A DNA stretch of 60,516 nt from Myroides pelagicus (lineage in GTDB: Bacteria > Bacteroidota > Bacteroidia > Flavobacteriales > Flavobacteriaceae), in assembly GCF_009711055.1 (NCBI RefSeq), contig NZ_WMJY01000020.1:1-60516 (forward strand). The letters run 5' to 3'. The translations under genes were made by a program, and so were the position numbers. Shown in pieces: positions 7,499-17,312 of the stretch. The first letter of the stretch is position 1; every line of letters begins with the position of its first letter. The notes beneath the pieces are model-generated. The model was not told where the DNA came from and did no database searches. It saw only the letters and a program-made list of their open reading frames with translations.

Positions 7499-8677
7499 AT
7501 GAATAAAAAAGTAGTTATCGTTTCGGCTGCAAGAACACCAATTGGTAGTTTCTTAGGATCTTTATCAACAGTTCCTGCAACTAAATTGGGTTCTATCGCC
7601 ATCAAAGGAGCCTTAGACAAAATCAACCTAGACCCTAAATATGTAGATGAAGTATATATGGGGAATGTAGTTCAAGCCGGTGAAGGACAAGCACCTGCTC
7701 GTCAAGCTGCTCTCGGTGCTGGATTATCTAATGAAGTACCTTGTACAACGGTAAATAAAGTTTGTGCTTCTGGTATGAAAGCAATTATGTTTGCTGCTCA
7801 GGCAGTCATTGCTGGTGATGCTGAAGTAGTAGTAGCTGGTGGTATGGAAAACATGAGTATGATTCCTCACTATGTGCACATGCGTAATGGCAACAAATTT
7901 GGTCCAGCGACATTAGTAGATGGATTGCAAAAAGACGGATTAATCGATGCTTATGACAACAATGCCATGGGAGTTTCTGCTGATTTATGTGCAAGTACGC
8001 ATAATATCACAAGAGAAGAGCAAGATACTTTTGCTATTGGATCTTATGAAAAATCAGCTAAAGCTTGGGAAGCAGGTAAATTCAATAATGAGATTGTACC
8101 CGTTGAAGTACCTCAACGTCGTGGAGAACCAATCATCGTAAATACAGATGAGGAATTTACAAATGTTAAATTAGACAAAGTAACAAGCCTTAGACCAGCA
8201 TTCACAAAAGAAGGAACAGTAACTGCTGCTAACGCCTCAACGATTAATGATGGAGCTGCTGCGGTAGTGATCATGAGCGAAGACAAAGCTAAAGAGTTAG
8301 GATTAACGCCTCTTGCATATATCAAATCATACGCAGATGCTGCACAAGAACCAGAATGGTTTACGACTGCTCCTGCAAAAGCATTACCAATTGCTCTTAA
8401 AAAAGCTAACTTAACAGTTGCAGACGTTGACTTCTTCGAGTTTAACGAGGCTTTTTCGGTAGTAGGTATTGCAAACACAAAATTATTAGAAATCAATGCG
8501 GATAAAGTAAACGTAAACGGAGGAGCTGTATCACTAGGTCACCCGCTAGGTTGTTCTGGAGCGCGAATTGTAGTAACCCTATTAAATGTATTGAAACAAA
8601 ACAATGCAAAAGTAGGAGCTGCAGCTATTTGTAACGGTGGTGGTGGTGCATCAGCTATCGTTATTGAAAACGCATAA
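7499..8677 (+). CDS. acetyl-CoA C-acetyltransferase (biosynthetic thiolase)
   Basis: A 392-residue cytoplasmic thiolase that condenses two acetyl-CoA to acetoacetyl-CoA, or runs the reverse cleavage. All catalytic residues are present: nucleophile Cys89 in NKVCASG, His348 in GHPLGCSG and Cys378 in CNGGGG. Length and motifs fit the degradative/biosynthetic tetrameric AtoB/ThlA class rather than the FadA trifunctional subunit. No other beta-oxidation gene adjoins it. It is a single-gene unit ended by the hairpin at 8703-8740. The ATG at 7499 gives the usual N-terminus MNKKVVIVSAARTP. Confidence 0.95.
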   Translation: MNKKVVIVSAARTPIGSFLGSLSTVPATKLGSIAIKGALDKINLDPKYVDEVYMGNVVQAGEGQAPARQAALGAGLSNEVPCTTVNKVCASGMKAIMFAAQAVIAGDAEVVVAGGMENMSMIPHYVHMRNGNKFGPATLVDGLQKDGLIDAYDNNAMGVSADLCASTHNITREEQDTFAIGSYEKSAKAWEAGKFNNEIVPVEVPQRRGEPIIVNTDEEFTNVKLDKVTSLRPAFTKEGTVTAANASTINDGAAAVVIMSEDKAKELGLTPLAYIKSYADAAQEPEWFTTAPAKALPIALKKANLTVADVDFFEFNEAFSVVGIANTKLLEINADKVNVNGGAVSLGHPLGCSGARIVVTLLNVLKQNNAKVGAAAICNGGGGASAIVIENA

Positions 8678-8702
8678 TTCTCAATATTTTAAAATAACTT
8701 GA

Positions 8703-8740
8703 AGATGGGTTTGATTTGTTCAAGCTCATCTTTTATTTTT
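8703..8740 (+). terminator. intrinsic terminator after thiolase
   Basis: A 12-bp stem with two G-U pairs (8703-8714 with 8720-8731, loop of 5) is followed by TTTATTTTT. Confidence 0.75.
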
Positions 8741-8763
8741 GCATACTAATTTAAGAAATCAAT

Positions 8764-9525
8764 ATGTTTGCATACTGCAACCTTGCCATCGTACCTTTAA
8801 GAGCAGAAGCTTCTGACAGAAGTGAATTGGTAACCCAAATTTTATTCGGAGAACACCTTACTATTCTAGAACACACGGAAAAGTGGTCTAGAGTTAGACT
8901 TGCATTTGACAATTATGAAGGATGGGTTGACAATAAACAATACCAGTTAATCTCTGAAGGTGATTATGATTTCTTAAACCAAAAAACACCTCTATACACT
9001 ACTGATTTAGTAAATTTCGTTTCTAATCAGCAAGGACAACTAATGTCTGTTCCACTTGGAAGCTGTCTTAATGGCTTAAAAAAAGAGTCTATCAATACAG
9101 ATACTTTTAGTTATGATGGACACAGTATCTCTGGACAATTTGACAAAAGTCTATTTCTAAAAACGGCTTTTATGTACCTTAATGCACCCTACTTATGGGG
9201 AGGAAAAACACCTTTCGGCATAGATTGCTCTGGTTTCACACAAATGGTTTACCGCATTAACGGATACAATATCCCTAGAGATGCTTCCCAACAATCTACT
9301 ATAGGTGAAGCACTTAGCTTTATTGAAGAAAGTGAAATAGGCGATTTAGCATTCTTTGATAATGCCGAAGGCAATATTGTCCATGTCGGTATTATAATGG
9401 AAGACAACTATATCATTCACGCTCATGGCAAAGTGCGTATTGATCGATTAGACCACTTAGGAATTTATAATATTGATTCGGGACGTCATACACATAAACT
9501 TAGGGTTATTAAAAAAATAATTTAA
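8764..9525 (+). CDS. NlpC/P60 (C40) cysteine peptidase with SH3-like domains
   Basis: A 253-residue protein. Residues about 1-75 form a bacterial SH3-like domain (variable-then-GWV pattern, ending YEGWVDNKQY), and a second such segment may follow. The C-terminal C40 peptidase has Cys155 in GIDCSGF, His207 in VHVGI and a third polar residue near His219 (HAHGKVRID). Enzymes of this design (YkfC/gamma-D-glutamyl endopeptidases) cut D-Glu to diamino acid bonds in murein peptides. No signal peptide is visible. It may recycle imported muropeptides in the cytoplasm, or use another export route. It stands alone between the thiolase and a helicase. Confidence 0.88.
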   Translation: MFAYCNLAIVPLRAEASDRSELVTQILFGEHLTILEHTEKWSRVRLAFDNYEGWVDNKQYQLISEGDYDFLNQKTPLYTTDLVNFVSNQQGQLMSVPLGSCLNGLKKESINTDTFSYDGHSISGQFDKSLFLKTAFMYLNAPYLWGGKTPFGIDCSGFTQMVYRINGYNIPRDASQQSTIGEALSFIEESEIGDLAFFDNAEGNIVHVGIIMEDNYIIHAHGKVRIDRLDHLGIYNIDSGRHTHKLRVIKKII

Positions 9526-9624
9526 ATAAACTTAGTACACACCTTAGCTTTATTATTATCTCTATCCTTTTTGTATTTGAATCAGCAATCAAATATGTTT
9601 TTTATAAGTAAAAAAATAAAACTG

Positions 9625-9632
9625 TATCTTTG
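9625..9632 (+). promoter_or_regulatory. -7 element (TATCTTTG) of the helicase gene
   Basis: TATCTTTG matches TAnnTTTG, 17 bases before the ATG at 9650, giving a short leader. The -33 box is poorly defined (a T-tract around 9600). Confidence 0.5.
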
Positions 9633-9649
9633 CACAAATTCAGAATACT

Positions 9650-10999
9650 ATGGAAACTTTCGAGCAATTTAATCTTCCGAAAGCATTAGATAAAGCCCTT
9701 AACGAGCTTAATATAACAACCCCAACACCAATACAAGTAAAATCCCTACCTGTAATCTTATCAGGAAGAGATATGATGGGTATTGCACAAACGGGAACAG
9801 GTAAGACATTCGCTTACTTACTACCTATTTTAAAACAATGGAAATTCGCTAATTTTGAATCACCACGTGTTGTAATCATTGTACCTACTCGGGAATTAGT
9901 AGTACAGGTAGTTGATGTAATTGAAAAGATTACACAGTATATGTCTATTCGTACTTTAGGCGTGTATGGTGGTACAAATATTAATACTCAGCGAAAAGCA
10001 GTATACGAAGGAGTTGACATCTTAGTAGGTACTCCTGGTCGTATGATGGACTTAGCTCTAGATGGAGTATTGCGTTTTGACAATCTTCAAAAACTAGTTA
10101 TTGATGAGTTCGATGAAATTCTAAACCTTGGTTTCCGAACACAATTAACTTCTATCTTAACGATGATGAAAAACAAGAGACAAAACATCTTGTTTTCTGC
10201 TACTATGACAGAAGAAGTTGACGAAGTACTTGATGAGTACTTTGACTTCCCTGAAGAAGTTTCACTAGCTCCATCAGGTACTCCTTTAGAAAAAATCAAC
10301 CAGTTAGTTTACCACGTACCAAACTTCAATACGAAGATGAACCTTCTACTTCACTTATTAGAAGATAAGGAGACCTATAATCGCGTACTGATATTCATCA
10401 ACAGCAAACGACTAGCTGATGTTGTAATGGAAAAACTAGACAATGCTTTCCCAGAAGAATTTACAGTTATTCACTCTAACAAATCACAAAACTTTCGTTT
10501 GCGTTCCATGGCAGAATTCCAGGCAAATGAACTTAGAGGTCTATTAACTACTGATATCATGGCTCGTGGATTAGATATCTCAGATATCACCCATGTTATC
10601 AACTTACAGTTCACGGACTCTCCAGAACAATACATTCACCGTATTGGACGTACTGGTCGTGCAGACAAAGAAGGAATAGCATTATCACTTGTCGATCCGA
10701 AGGAGGAAGAAATGTTGATTGCTGCAGAAGCACTAATGGAGAAAGAACTAATTGTAACTGAAATACCAGAAGTTGTAGAAATCTCTACTTCATTAATGGA
10801 ATTCGAAAAATCGAAGCTAAAAGCAAAGCAATTAGTTAAAATTAAAAAAGCTGAAGTAAAAGGAGAAGCATTCCACAAAAAGAAAGAAAAGAATACTAAA
10901 GTTAATCTAGGTGGTCCTGGTAAACGAAACCCACGTAAGACAAAACCTAGAAATCGAGCAGTTGAAGCCAAACGAGCTGCGAAGAGAAAAAATAAATAA
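9650..10999 (+). CDS. DEAD-box ATP-dependent RNA helicase (RhlE-like) with DEFD motif II
   Basis: A 449-residue RNA helicase acting in ribosome assembly or RNA turnover. The motifs appear in order: Q motif (FNLPKALDKALNELNITTPTPIQ), I AQTGTGKT, Ia PTREL, Ib GTPGR, II DEFD, III SAT, V DIMARGLD and VI HRIGRTGRA. Motif II reads D-E-F-D in place of D-E-A-D; the acidic residues are kept, so ATPase activity is expected. The last 70 residues are strongly basic (Lys/Arg-rich), as in RhlE-type RNA-binding tails. Single gene, with a -7 box at 9625 and a strong terminator at 11020. Confidence 0.93.
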   Translation: METFEQFNLPKALDKALNELNITTPTPIQVKSLPVILSGRDMMGIAQTGTGKTFAYLLPILKQWKFANFESPRVVIIVPTRELVVQVVDVIEKITQYMSIRTLGVYGGTNINTQRKAVYEGVDILVGTPGRMMDLALDGVLRFDNLQKLVIDEFDEILNLGFRTQLTSILTMMKNKRQNILFSATMTEEVDEVLDEYFDFPEEVSLAPSGTPLEKINQLVYHVPNFNTKMNLLLHLLEDKETYNRVLIFINSKRLADVVMEKLDNAFPEEFTVIHSNKSQNFRLRSMAEFQANELRGLLTTDIMARGLDISDITHVINLQFTDSPEQYIHRIGRTGRADKEGIALSLVDPKEEEMLIAAEALMEKELIVTEIPEVVEISTSLMEFEKSKLKAKQLVKIKKAEVKGEAFHKKKEKNTKVNLGGPGKRNPRKTKPRNRAVEAKRAAKRKNK

Positions 11000-11019
11000 C
11001 TAGTCTTTAAAAAGATAAC

Positions 11020-11056
11020 AAAAAAAGCGCGATATGAAATATATCGCGCTTTTTTT
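11020..11056. terminator. bidirectional intrinsic terminator
   Basis: A 16-bp near-perfect stem (11020-11035 with 11041-11056, loop GAAAT) has A-tracts and T-tracts on its flanks. It serves the helicase gene on the plus strand and the transporter gene at 11103 on the minus strand. Confidence 0.9.
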
Positions 11057-11102
11057 ATACTATTGATACAGCTGTTTTAATTTGTCAAAACAAGTGTATT
11101 TA

Positions 11103-12437
11103 TTAATGTTTAAAATTCTTTAAGTTCTCTGGTTTATGTTTATATTTAAACATGATAGCAAATAATATTGTTACAACCAGTGCGTACAATGCGAATACAA
11201 TCCATGAGTGTCTCCAACCTTCTAACTGAAGATGGATATCCTCCTGACTATAAACAAAGTGATTTACTATATACTGTGCTATTAGCATTCCTATTGTTGC
11301 TCCAAACCCGTTAGTCATCATCATAAACACACCTTGTGCTGAAGATCGAATATCCTCTGGTGTTTCATTATCCACATATAATGAACCTGACACATTGAAA
11401 AAATCAAAAGCAATACCGTAAACAATCATTGATAAGATAAACATCCATACGTCTGATCCTGGATCTCCAAAACCAAAGAAACCAAAGCGAAGTACCCAAG
11501 CAAACATAGACATCAACATCACTACTTTAATCCCAAAACGCTTTAGGAAAAATGGAATTAATAGAATACACAAAGTCTCAGATACTTGAGAAAGTGAAAT
11601 CAAAGCATTGGCATTATTTGCACCCCAAGAGTTAGCATAATCAGGTATATCCTTAAACGTTGTAATAAACGGATTAGCATATCCATTTGTAATTTGTAAG
11701 GATACTCCTAACAACATTGAAAAGATAAAGAAAATAGCCATTTTCTTCTGCTTAAACAAGGCAAATGCTTTTAACCCTAATGCATCGTATAACGTAAGCT
11801 TGTCACCTGTTTTATTTATAGGGCAATTTGGAAGAATAAAACTATATATAAATAAAACCACTCCTAATATAGCAGACACGTAAAACTGATGATAACTAGT
11901 TTGAAAACTCTTAAATCCTACAGCACTACCAAAGTGAAAGCCCAATACTCCATCTTGAAACCCAAAAAAGTTAACAAAGAGCATGGCACAAATAAATCCT
12001 ACTGTACCTAACGTTCGAATTGGAGGAAAGTTAGTAATTGTATCAAGGTCATTCTTCTTCAAAATAGTATAAGCCGCTGAATTAGATAAAGCAATCGTAG
12101 GCATAAAGAACGCAACACTACATGTATATAATGTGAAAATCGTCGTGAAATCAACGTTATTTCCAGCCATAGCACCATATGTTCCAGTAGCAAACATAAA
12201 TAGTGCAGCTATCAAATGATTGATCCCAAGCAGTCGCTGAACTGGTATCCATCTATCTGCTACGATCCCCATTATAGCAGGCATAAAAATAGATACAATT
12301 CCCTGTACCGCATAAAAAAGACCAATCTTAGGCCCTAGCCCGACTGATCCTAAATAATTACCCATAGACGTCAAATAAGCTCCCCAAACAGCAAATTCAA
12401 GAAAACTCATTCCCGTCAATTTAGTTTTTATACTCAT
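11103..12437 (-). CDS. MFS nucleoside:H+ symporter-like permease
   Basis: A 444-residue inner-membrane protein with about 12 hydrophobic segments. The N-terminal sequence (LTGMSFLEFAVWGAYLTSMG) and the loop GIVADRWIPVQRLLGINHL match the NupG/XapB-type nucleoside permease group common in Bacteroidota. Substrate choice within nucleosides is not readable, and other MFS roles remain possible. Its downstream end abuts the shared terminator at 11020. The gene upstream is cmk on the same strand; the 70-base gap holds a separate -7 element. Nucleoside uptake beside cytidylate kinase is suggestive but may be chance. Confidence 0.8.
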   Translation of the reverse strand: MSIKTKLTGMSFLEFAVWGAYLTSMGNYLGSVGLGPKIGLFYAVQGIVSIFMPAIMGIVADRWIPVQRLLGINHLIAALFMFATGTYGAMAGNNVDFTTIFTLYTCSVAFFMPTIALSNSAAYTILKKNDLDTITNFPPIRTLGTVGFICAMLFVNFFGFQDGVLGFHFGSAVGFKSFQTSYHQFYVSAILGVVLFIYSFILPNCPINKTGDKLTLYDALGLKAFALFKQKKMAIFFIFSMLLGVSLQITNGYANPFITTFKDIPDYANSWGANNANALISLSQVSETLCILLIPFFLKRFGIKVVMLMSMFAWVLRFGFFGFGDPGSDVWMFILSMIVYGIAFDFFNVSGSLYVDNETPEDIRSSAQGVFMMMTNGFGATIGMLIAQYIVNHFVYSQEDIHLQLEGWRHSWIVFALYALVVTILFAIMFKYKHKPENLKNFKH

Positions 12438-12463
12438 AAACTAATCTCTTTAAACTACTTTAA

Positions 12464-12471
12464 CAAATTTA
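12464..12471 (-). promoter_or_regulatory. -7 element (TAAATTTG)
   Basis: The minus strand reads TAAATTTG, 26 bases before the ATG at 12437. It matches TAnnTTTG. Confidence 0.45.
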
Positions 12472-12507
12472 CAGATAATATATATTTTATTATACCTTTT
12501 AGACTTC

Positions 12508-13194
12508 TTATTTAAGGCGCTCACGCACTAATTGCAATAACAAGTCATATTGTTCCTCTCTACTCATTGTCGAATTATCCAATTCTACTGCATCTTCTGC
12601 CTTTACTAAAGGAGAATCTTTGCGTGTAGTGTCTATACGATCGCGTTCCACAACATTTGTATAAACGTCTTCATAAATAACCGAAGGATCCTTAACTACT
12701 AACTCGTCAAATCGTCGTTGTGCTCGAACATCTGTTGAAGCTGTCATAAAGACTTTTAATTCCGCATCAGGAAACACAACAGTACCTATATCTCGTCCAT
12801 CCATCACTACTCCCTTAGCTTTTCCTAAGTTTTGTTGCTGTTGAACTAATTTAGTGCGTACTTCTTTTACTTCTGCAATTTGACTTACAAATTTCGAAAC
12901 TTCCAAAGAGCGTATCACATCTTCTACATTCTCTCCATTTAGATATACTTCTGCAAATCCTCTTTCTCCATTATACTCAAAGTGCAATTGAATTTCATCT
13001 AATGACTCAATCAACTTCTCTGATGAGAAATGCTTTGCATCTATAAAGCCTTTTCGCATTGAAAATAGTGTTACTGCACGATACATTGCACCAGTATCTA
13101 TATACACATACCCCAACGTTTTCGCAATGGCTTTTGCTAACGTACTCTTCCCTGTGGAAGAAAAACCATCAATGGCTATCGTGATTTTTTTCAA
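12508..13194 (-). CDS. cmk: cytidylate kinase
   Basis: Phosphorylates CMP/dCMP with ATP for nucleotide synthesis, in the cytoplasm. The P-loop GFSSTGKST is near the N-terminus. The substrate-binding DTGAMYRAVTLF and DGRDIGTVVFPDA blocks, and the RAQRR basic patch of the lid, are all present. No ATG exists at the N-terminus. A TTG at 13194 gives KKITIAIDGF directly after the initiator, which matches the family, and is chosen (228 residues). An in-frame TTG at 13218 would add eight residues. A possible -7 box lies at 13329-13336. The lon gene follows on the same strand further upstream. Confidence 0.93.
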   Translation of the reverse strand: MKKITIAIDGFSSTGKSTLAKAIAKTLGYVYIDTGAMYRAVTLFSMRKGFIDAKHFSSEKLIESLDEIQLHFEYNGERGFAEVYLNGENVEDVIRSLEVSKFVSQIAEVKEVRTKLVQQQQNLGKAKGVVMDGRDIGTVVFPDAELKVFMTASTDVRAQRRFDELVVKDPSVIYEDVYTNVVERDRIDTTRKDSPLVKAEDAVELDNSTMSREEQYDLLLQLVRERLK

Positions 13195-13218
13195 ACTTAT
13201 ATCTTTTAAATTATCCAA

Positions 13219-13553
13219 TTACAATAAAACTATAAACTATTTTTTATAAAACAACCTATCCTACTAAATAGCTAGTATACAAATTACAAAAAATAATACT
13301 TGTTTATTCATTATTATATTCTTGCTACAAAGGTAAGCGTAATAAGATATTTTATTTAAAACTAGCAGCAAATAGGTTTATTATTATCAACCTAACAACT
13401 ATAACTATAAAATATTAAACAATCTTAAAAGTTATTATCATTTCTTGATCATCTCTGTGCCATAGTTTTAAAAAAACAAAACGTTTCAAGCATACTTCAA
13501 GACCTACAACTCATTAATTTACCTCCAAAAAATGACAAATAACTACATAAAAA
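13219..13553. other. intergenic stretch between lon and cmk
   Basis: About 330 bases without a gene. The minus strand carries TACCTTTG at 13329-13336, a candidate -7 element for cmk that would give a leader of roughly 130 bases. No riboswitch-like structure was recognised. Confidence 0.45.
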
Positions 13554-13581
13554 AAAGCACAGCTGAAATTAGCTGTGCTTT
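13554..13581 (-). terminator. intrinsic terminator after lon
   Basis: An 11-bp perfect stem (13554-13564 with 13571-13581, loop GAAATT). The minus-strand tail is a T-run, just past the lon stop codon. Confidence 0.85.
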
Positions 13582-13608
13582 CTACTATAAATAAATTCTT
13601 TTAACTCA

Positions 13609-16086
13609 CTACCTTTTTTCCTCCTTCGTTGTGGAAAAAGTTTTATACCCTTTCACCTTTTGATTGGTAATCGCAATATCTAAAACTTCACGCATTTTAT
13701 CAACATAATGGAAGGTAAGTCCTTTTAAATACTCTGCTTTAATTTCGTCAATATCTTTTTTATTTTCTTTACACAGAATAATCTCTTTGATATTAGCACG
13801 TTTTGCTGCAAGTATTTTCTCTTTTATCCCCCCTACAGGCAATACCTTCCCTCTTAAAGTAATTTCACCTGTCATCGCTAATCCACTTTTAACTTTTTTC
13901 TGAGTTAAAGTAGAGACAATTGAAGTCAGCATTGTTATACCTGCACTTGGTCCATCTTTCGGTGTAGCTCCTTCTGGTACGTGAATATGCACCTTGTAAC
14001 TCTCTAACACCTCTTGAGAAATACCTAACTCATCAGCATGAGCCTTGATATACTCCAAAGCAATAGTAGCTGATTCTTTCATAACATTACCTAAATTACC
14101 CGTAATGCTAAGCCCTCCTTTTCCTTTTGAGATAATAGACTCTATAAACAAAATATCTCCTCCTACACTTGTCCATGCCAATCCTGTTACAACACCGGCT
14201 ACATCATTATTTTCATACTTATCACTCTCAAATCTTGGAGTTCCTAATATCTTCTCTATATCTGCTTCTGTAAGTTTCTTATTGAATTCTTCATCCATTA
14301 CGATAGCTTTAGCAATACCTCTAGCTACATGTGCTAATTGCTTATCTAATCCACGTACACCTGATTCCCTTGTATAACGAGATACTATAAACTCCATTTG
14401 CTTTTTACCAACAGTGATAACATTTGGCTCTAAACCGTGTTCTTTAAGCTGCTTTGGCAATAAATGCTTCTTACCTATCTCTACTTTTTCTTCGATTGTA
14501 TAACCGTTCATTTCTATGATTTCCATACGATCTCGAAGCGCAGGCTGTATCGTAGATAGACTATTCGAAGTAGCAATGAACATCACTTTTGACAAATCAT
14601 ACCCCATCTCTAAAAAGTTGTCATAGAAATCAGAATTCTGAGCTGGATCCAACACCTCTAATAAAGCAGATGAAGGATCACCGTTATTCCCACTTGACAA
14701 CTTATCAATCTCGTCTAATAAGAATACAGGATTCGAAGTTTTTGCTTTTTTTATACTCTGGATAATACGTCCTGGCATTGCACCAATATACGTCTTTCTA
14801 TGTCCTCTAATCTCAGCTTCATCTCTTAGTCCTCCAAGAGATATACGCACATACTCTCTTCCTAACGCATCAGCAATTGACTTACCAATAGATGTTTTAC
14901 CCACTCCAGGAGGTCCATACAAACATAAAATAGGCGATTTCATATCCTTGCGAAGTTTAAGAACAGCAATATGCTCTAATACTCTCTTCTTCACTTCCTC
15001 AATTCCATAGTGATCTTTATCTAAAACTTTTTGTGCATGTTTTAAATCAAAATTATCCTTTGAGCTTTTATCCCATGGTAACTCTAATAACAACTCTAAA
15101 TAATTGCGTTGAATACCAAACTCAGCCACTTGTGGATTCATACGTTGAAATTTCAACAACTCTTTCTTGAAGCGCTCATTTACTTTTTCTGACCAATGCT
15201 TTTTTGCTGCACGATTACGCATATCTGCAAACTCCTCTTCATTAGAAAACCCTCCCAATTCTTCTTGAATGGTTTTCATCTGTTGGTGTAAAAAGTACTC
15301 TTTCTGTTGTTGATCTAAGTCAATTCTTACTTTAGTTTGAATTGTATTGCGCAACTCTAGTTTTTGCAATTCCAAATTCATCAACTTCAACGTTTCGAAG
15401 GCACGCTCTTTCAAGTCATTTATCTGTAATAGATTTTGTTTCTCTTCTACTGATAAATTCATATTTGAAGAAACAAAGTTGATTAAAAAGGACTTACTAT
15501 CGATATTTTCAATAGCAAATGAAGCCTCACTTGGGATATTTGGGCTTTCTTTAATAATCTCCACTGCTACTTCTTTAATCGAATCAACCAAAGCAGCAAA
15601 CTCTTTATCAGTCTCTTCTGGCCTTGTCTCAATACGTTCTGACACAGTAGCCTTTAAATAAGGTTCTGTCTGTATCATCTCTACAATATCAAATCGTTTC
15701 TTTCCTTGTAGAATTACTGTGATATTTCCATCAGGTAGCTTCAATACCTTTAATATTTTAGCTACTGTTCCTTGGTGATAGATATCGTCCATTGTAGGGT
15801 CTTCTGTATTCTCATCTATTTGACCTACTACTCCAATTGTTTTATCGCCTTTATTAGCTACATTTAACAATTCTATAGACTTATCTCTACCTGCCGTGAT
15901 TGGAATAACCACTCCTGGAAACAAAACCATATTTCTCAATGGCAATATAGGTAGCTCTTTTGGTAGCACCTCTTTGTTCATTTCTTCTTCATCCTCCGAA
16001 CTCAATAATGGAATAAACTCAGATTCTCCCTCTACAATATCTTGTAAAGACAAATTGTCTAATGTTATAATCTTTTGATTTGCCAT
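13609..16086 (-). CDS. lon: Lon ATP-dependent protease
   Basis: An 825-residue cytoplasmic AAA+ protease for damaged and regulatory proteins. The N-terminal LON substrate-binding domain (PILPLRNMVLFPGVV) and a helical/coiled region come first. The AAA+ module has Walker A GPPGVGKT, Walker B FLLDEIDK and arginine-finger region PALRDRME. The C-terminal protease domain has Ser714 in PKDGPSAG and the paired Lys in GGIKEKILAA. The length is slightly above E. coli Lon because of an acidic N-terminal extension and a basic tail. It is transcribed alone, with a terminator at 13554. Confidence 0.97.
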   Translation of the reverse strand: MANQKIITLDNLSLQDIVEGESEFIPLLSSEDEEEMNKEVLPKELPILPLRNMVLFPGVVIPITAGRDKSIELLNVANKGDKTIGVVGQIDENTEDPTMDDIYHQGTVAKILKVLKLPDGNITVILQGKKRFDIVEMIQTEPYLKATVSERIETRPEETDKEFAALVDSIKEVAVEIIKESPNIPSEASFAIENIDSKSFLINFVSSNMNLSVEEKQNLLQINDLKERAFETLKLMNLELQKLELRNTIQTKVRIDLDQQQKEYFLHQQMKTIQEELGGFSNEEEFADMRNRAAKKHWSEKVNERFKKELLKFQRMNPQVAEFGIQRNYLELLLELPWDKSSKDNFDLKHAQKVLDKDHYGIEEVKKRVLEHIAVLKLRKDMKSPILCLYGPPGVGKTSIGKSIADALGREYVRISLGGLRDEAEIRGHRKTYIGAMPGRIIQSIKKAKTSNPVFLLDEIDKLSSGNNGDPSSALLEVLDPAQNSDFYDNFLEMGYDLSKVMFIATSNSLSTIQPALRDRMEIIEMNGYTIEEKVEIGKKHLLPKQLKEHGLEPNVITVGKKQMEFIVSRYTRESGVRGLDKQLAHVARGIAKAIVMDEEFNKKLTEADIEKILGTPRFESDKYENNDVAGVVTGLAWTSVGGDILFIESIISKGKGGLSITGNLGNVMKESATIALEYIKAHADELGISQEVLESYKVHIHVPEGATPKDGPSAGITMLTSIVSTLTQKKVKSGLAMTGEITLRGKVLPVGGIKEKILAAKRANIKEIILCKENKKDIDEIKAEYLKGLTFHYVDKMREVLDIAITNQKVKGYKTFSTTKEEKR

Positions 16087-16237
16087 ATGTCTTTTTTATG
16101 TCTTTTTGTCAGTCAACCTTCATCACTAGTATTTACCTACCTGTCACCTCCTTTAAATAACAAACACTTTACCAGCAAGTTAACCACTTTATAATTATTC
16201 TTATACTTTATTATTGTCAATCTTTATGCCATAAAAA

Positions 16238-16262
16238 AATCCTTACCGAATAAGTAAGGATT
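16238..16262 (-). terminator. intrinsic terminator
   Basis: A 9-bp perfect stem (16238-16246 with 16254-16262) is followed on the minus strand by a T-run. It ends the lipoprotein gene at 16286-17254. Confidence 0.8.
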
Positions 16263-16285
16263 AATTGATTTTTTTATTTCTTACG

Positions 16286-17254
16286 TTATTGTGTCACTTT
16301 AAATACACCGTACTTTACTTCAATAATTCGCTTAGATTCTGCTTCACCTTTTAATTTCATATAAAATTGCCCTTTAATTGTCACTTTCTCTACAGGCGTT
16401 CCATTGACTTGCTCCACTATAGTATCCACTGATTCAATCTTAATATAGGTCTTTGACAGCAACTCCTCATCTTCTTTATCTAAGATATATTTAATTCCAA
16501 ATCCGGAAGAATAAAAAGCATCTACTCCATCTTCATCCATCTTAATTACTTGTCCAGCAACTGCCTTTTCTATTGGAAAAGAAAAGGTCAAACGTTGTTC
16601 CTCATTATTCTTCTCCATTGAATTAACAACATAGGTAGTCTCTGTTTTAGCTAACTGTGCAACTGTATTTCTATAAGTAGCACCATCAATCTCTGCATCT
16701 ACATAAGTAGCCTCTGCACGTTCATAAGGAACATTCTCAAAAGTTCCTTTTACTTGAAATGAACGTATACTTGGATCTGTATCTTCACCTTCTACTTTCA
16801 CTGGTATCATGCGCAAATCATAACTACCTGAAACAACTCTAGCTTTTCTATTAATAAATTCTACTTTCATAAAACCTGTAATATACGTTGGTCGATCTGG
16901 ATCGACTGTACTAAAGTATTGATTGTTTTCCCTGTCAAAATAAGTAGATTTATTAGCATTTCCAGGAAAATTACCTTCTTGAAAAATACGCGTATGCAAA
17001 TTTAACACATCATTCTTCTCTCCTTTTATTCCATTAATCGGGATATCCATCTCTCCATTTGCGCTTATTTTTGCTACAACATTCTCTCTAAATATTTGTT
17101 CTGTACCATCTGTATTTGTATAGACTAATGCTTTTCCTACTTCTTTACCATCTTCTAATAATGGATCTACAGACTCATTATTACAAGACACTACAGTCAT
17201 TCCAACACTCACTAATGCTACAAACGCAATGGACGTTTTAATTATTCTTCTCAT
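16286..17254 (-). CDS. predicted lipoprotein, unknown function
   Basis: A 322-residue protein with a lipoprotein signal: basic MRRIIK, a hydrophobic stretch, then lipobox VVSC with the modified Cys near residue 24, followed by NNES. The acidic flank would allow outer-membrane sorting. The mature part is predicted mostly beta, with no cysteines or recognisable catalytic motif. It resembles the structural or ligand-binding lipoproteins often seen in Bacteroidota. I do not recognise the family. Its start at ATG 17254 sits 58 bases after the stop of a UMF1-type transporter on the same strand. The two may be co-transcribed, since no terminator is seen between them. Confidence 0.75.
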   Translation of the reverse strand: MRRIIKTSIAFVALVSVGMTVVSCNNESVDPLLEDGKEVGKALVYTNTDGTEQIFRENVVAKISANGEMDIPINGIKGEKNDVLNLHTRIFQEGNFPGNANKSTYFDRENNQYFSTVDPDRPTYITGFMKVEFINRKARVVSGSYDLRMIPVKVEGEDTDPSIRSFQVKGTFENVPYERAEATYVDAEIDGATYRNTVAQLAKTETTYVVNSMEKNNEEQRLTFSFPIEKAVAGQVIKMDEDGVDAFYSSGFGIKYILDKEDEELLSKTYIKIESVDTIVEQVNGTPVEKVTIKGQFYMKLKGEAESKRIIEVKYGVFKVTQ

Positions 17255-17312
17255 ATTTTATTTTAATACAATAGTTAAAATTAGCGTTTATTCTCTAATT
17301 ATAATAATTTTC

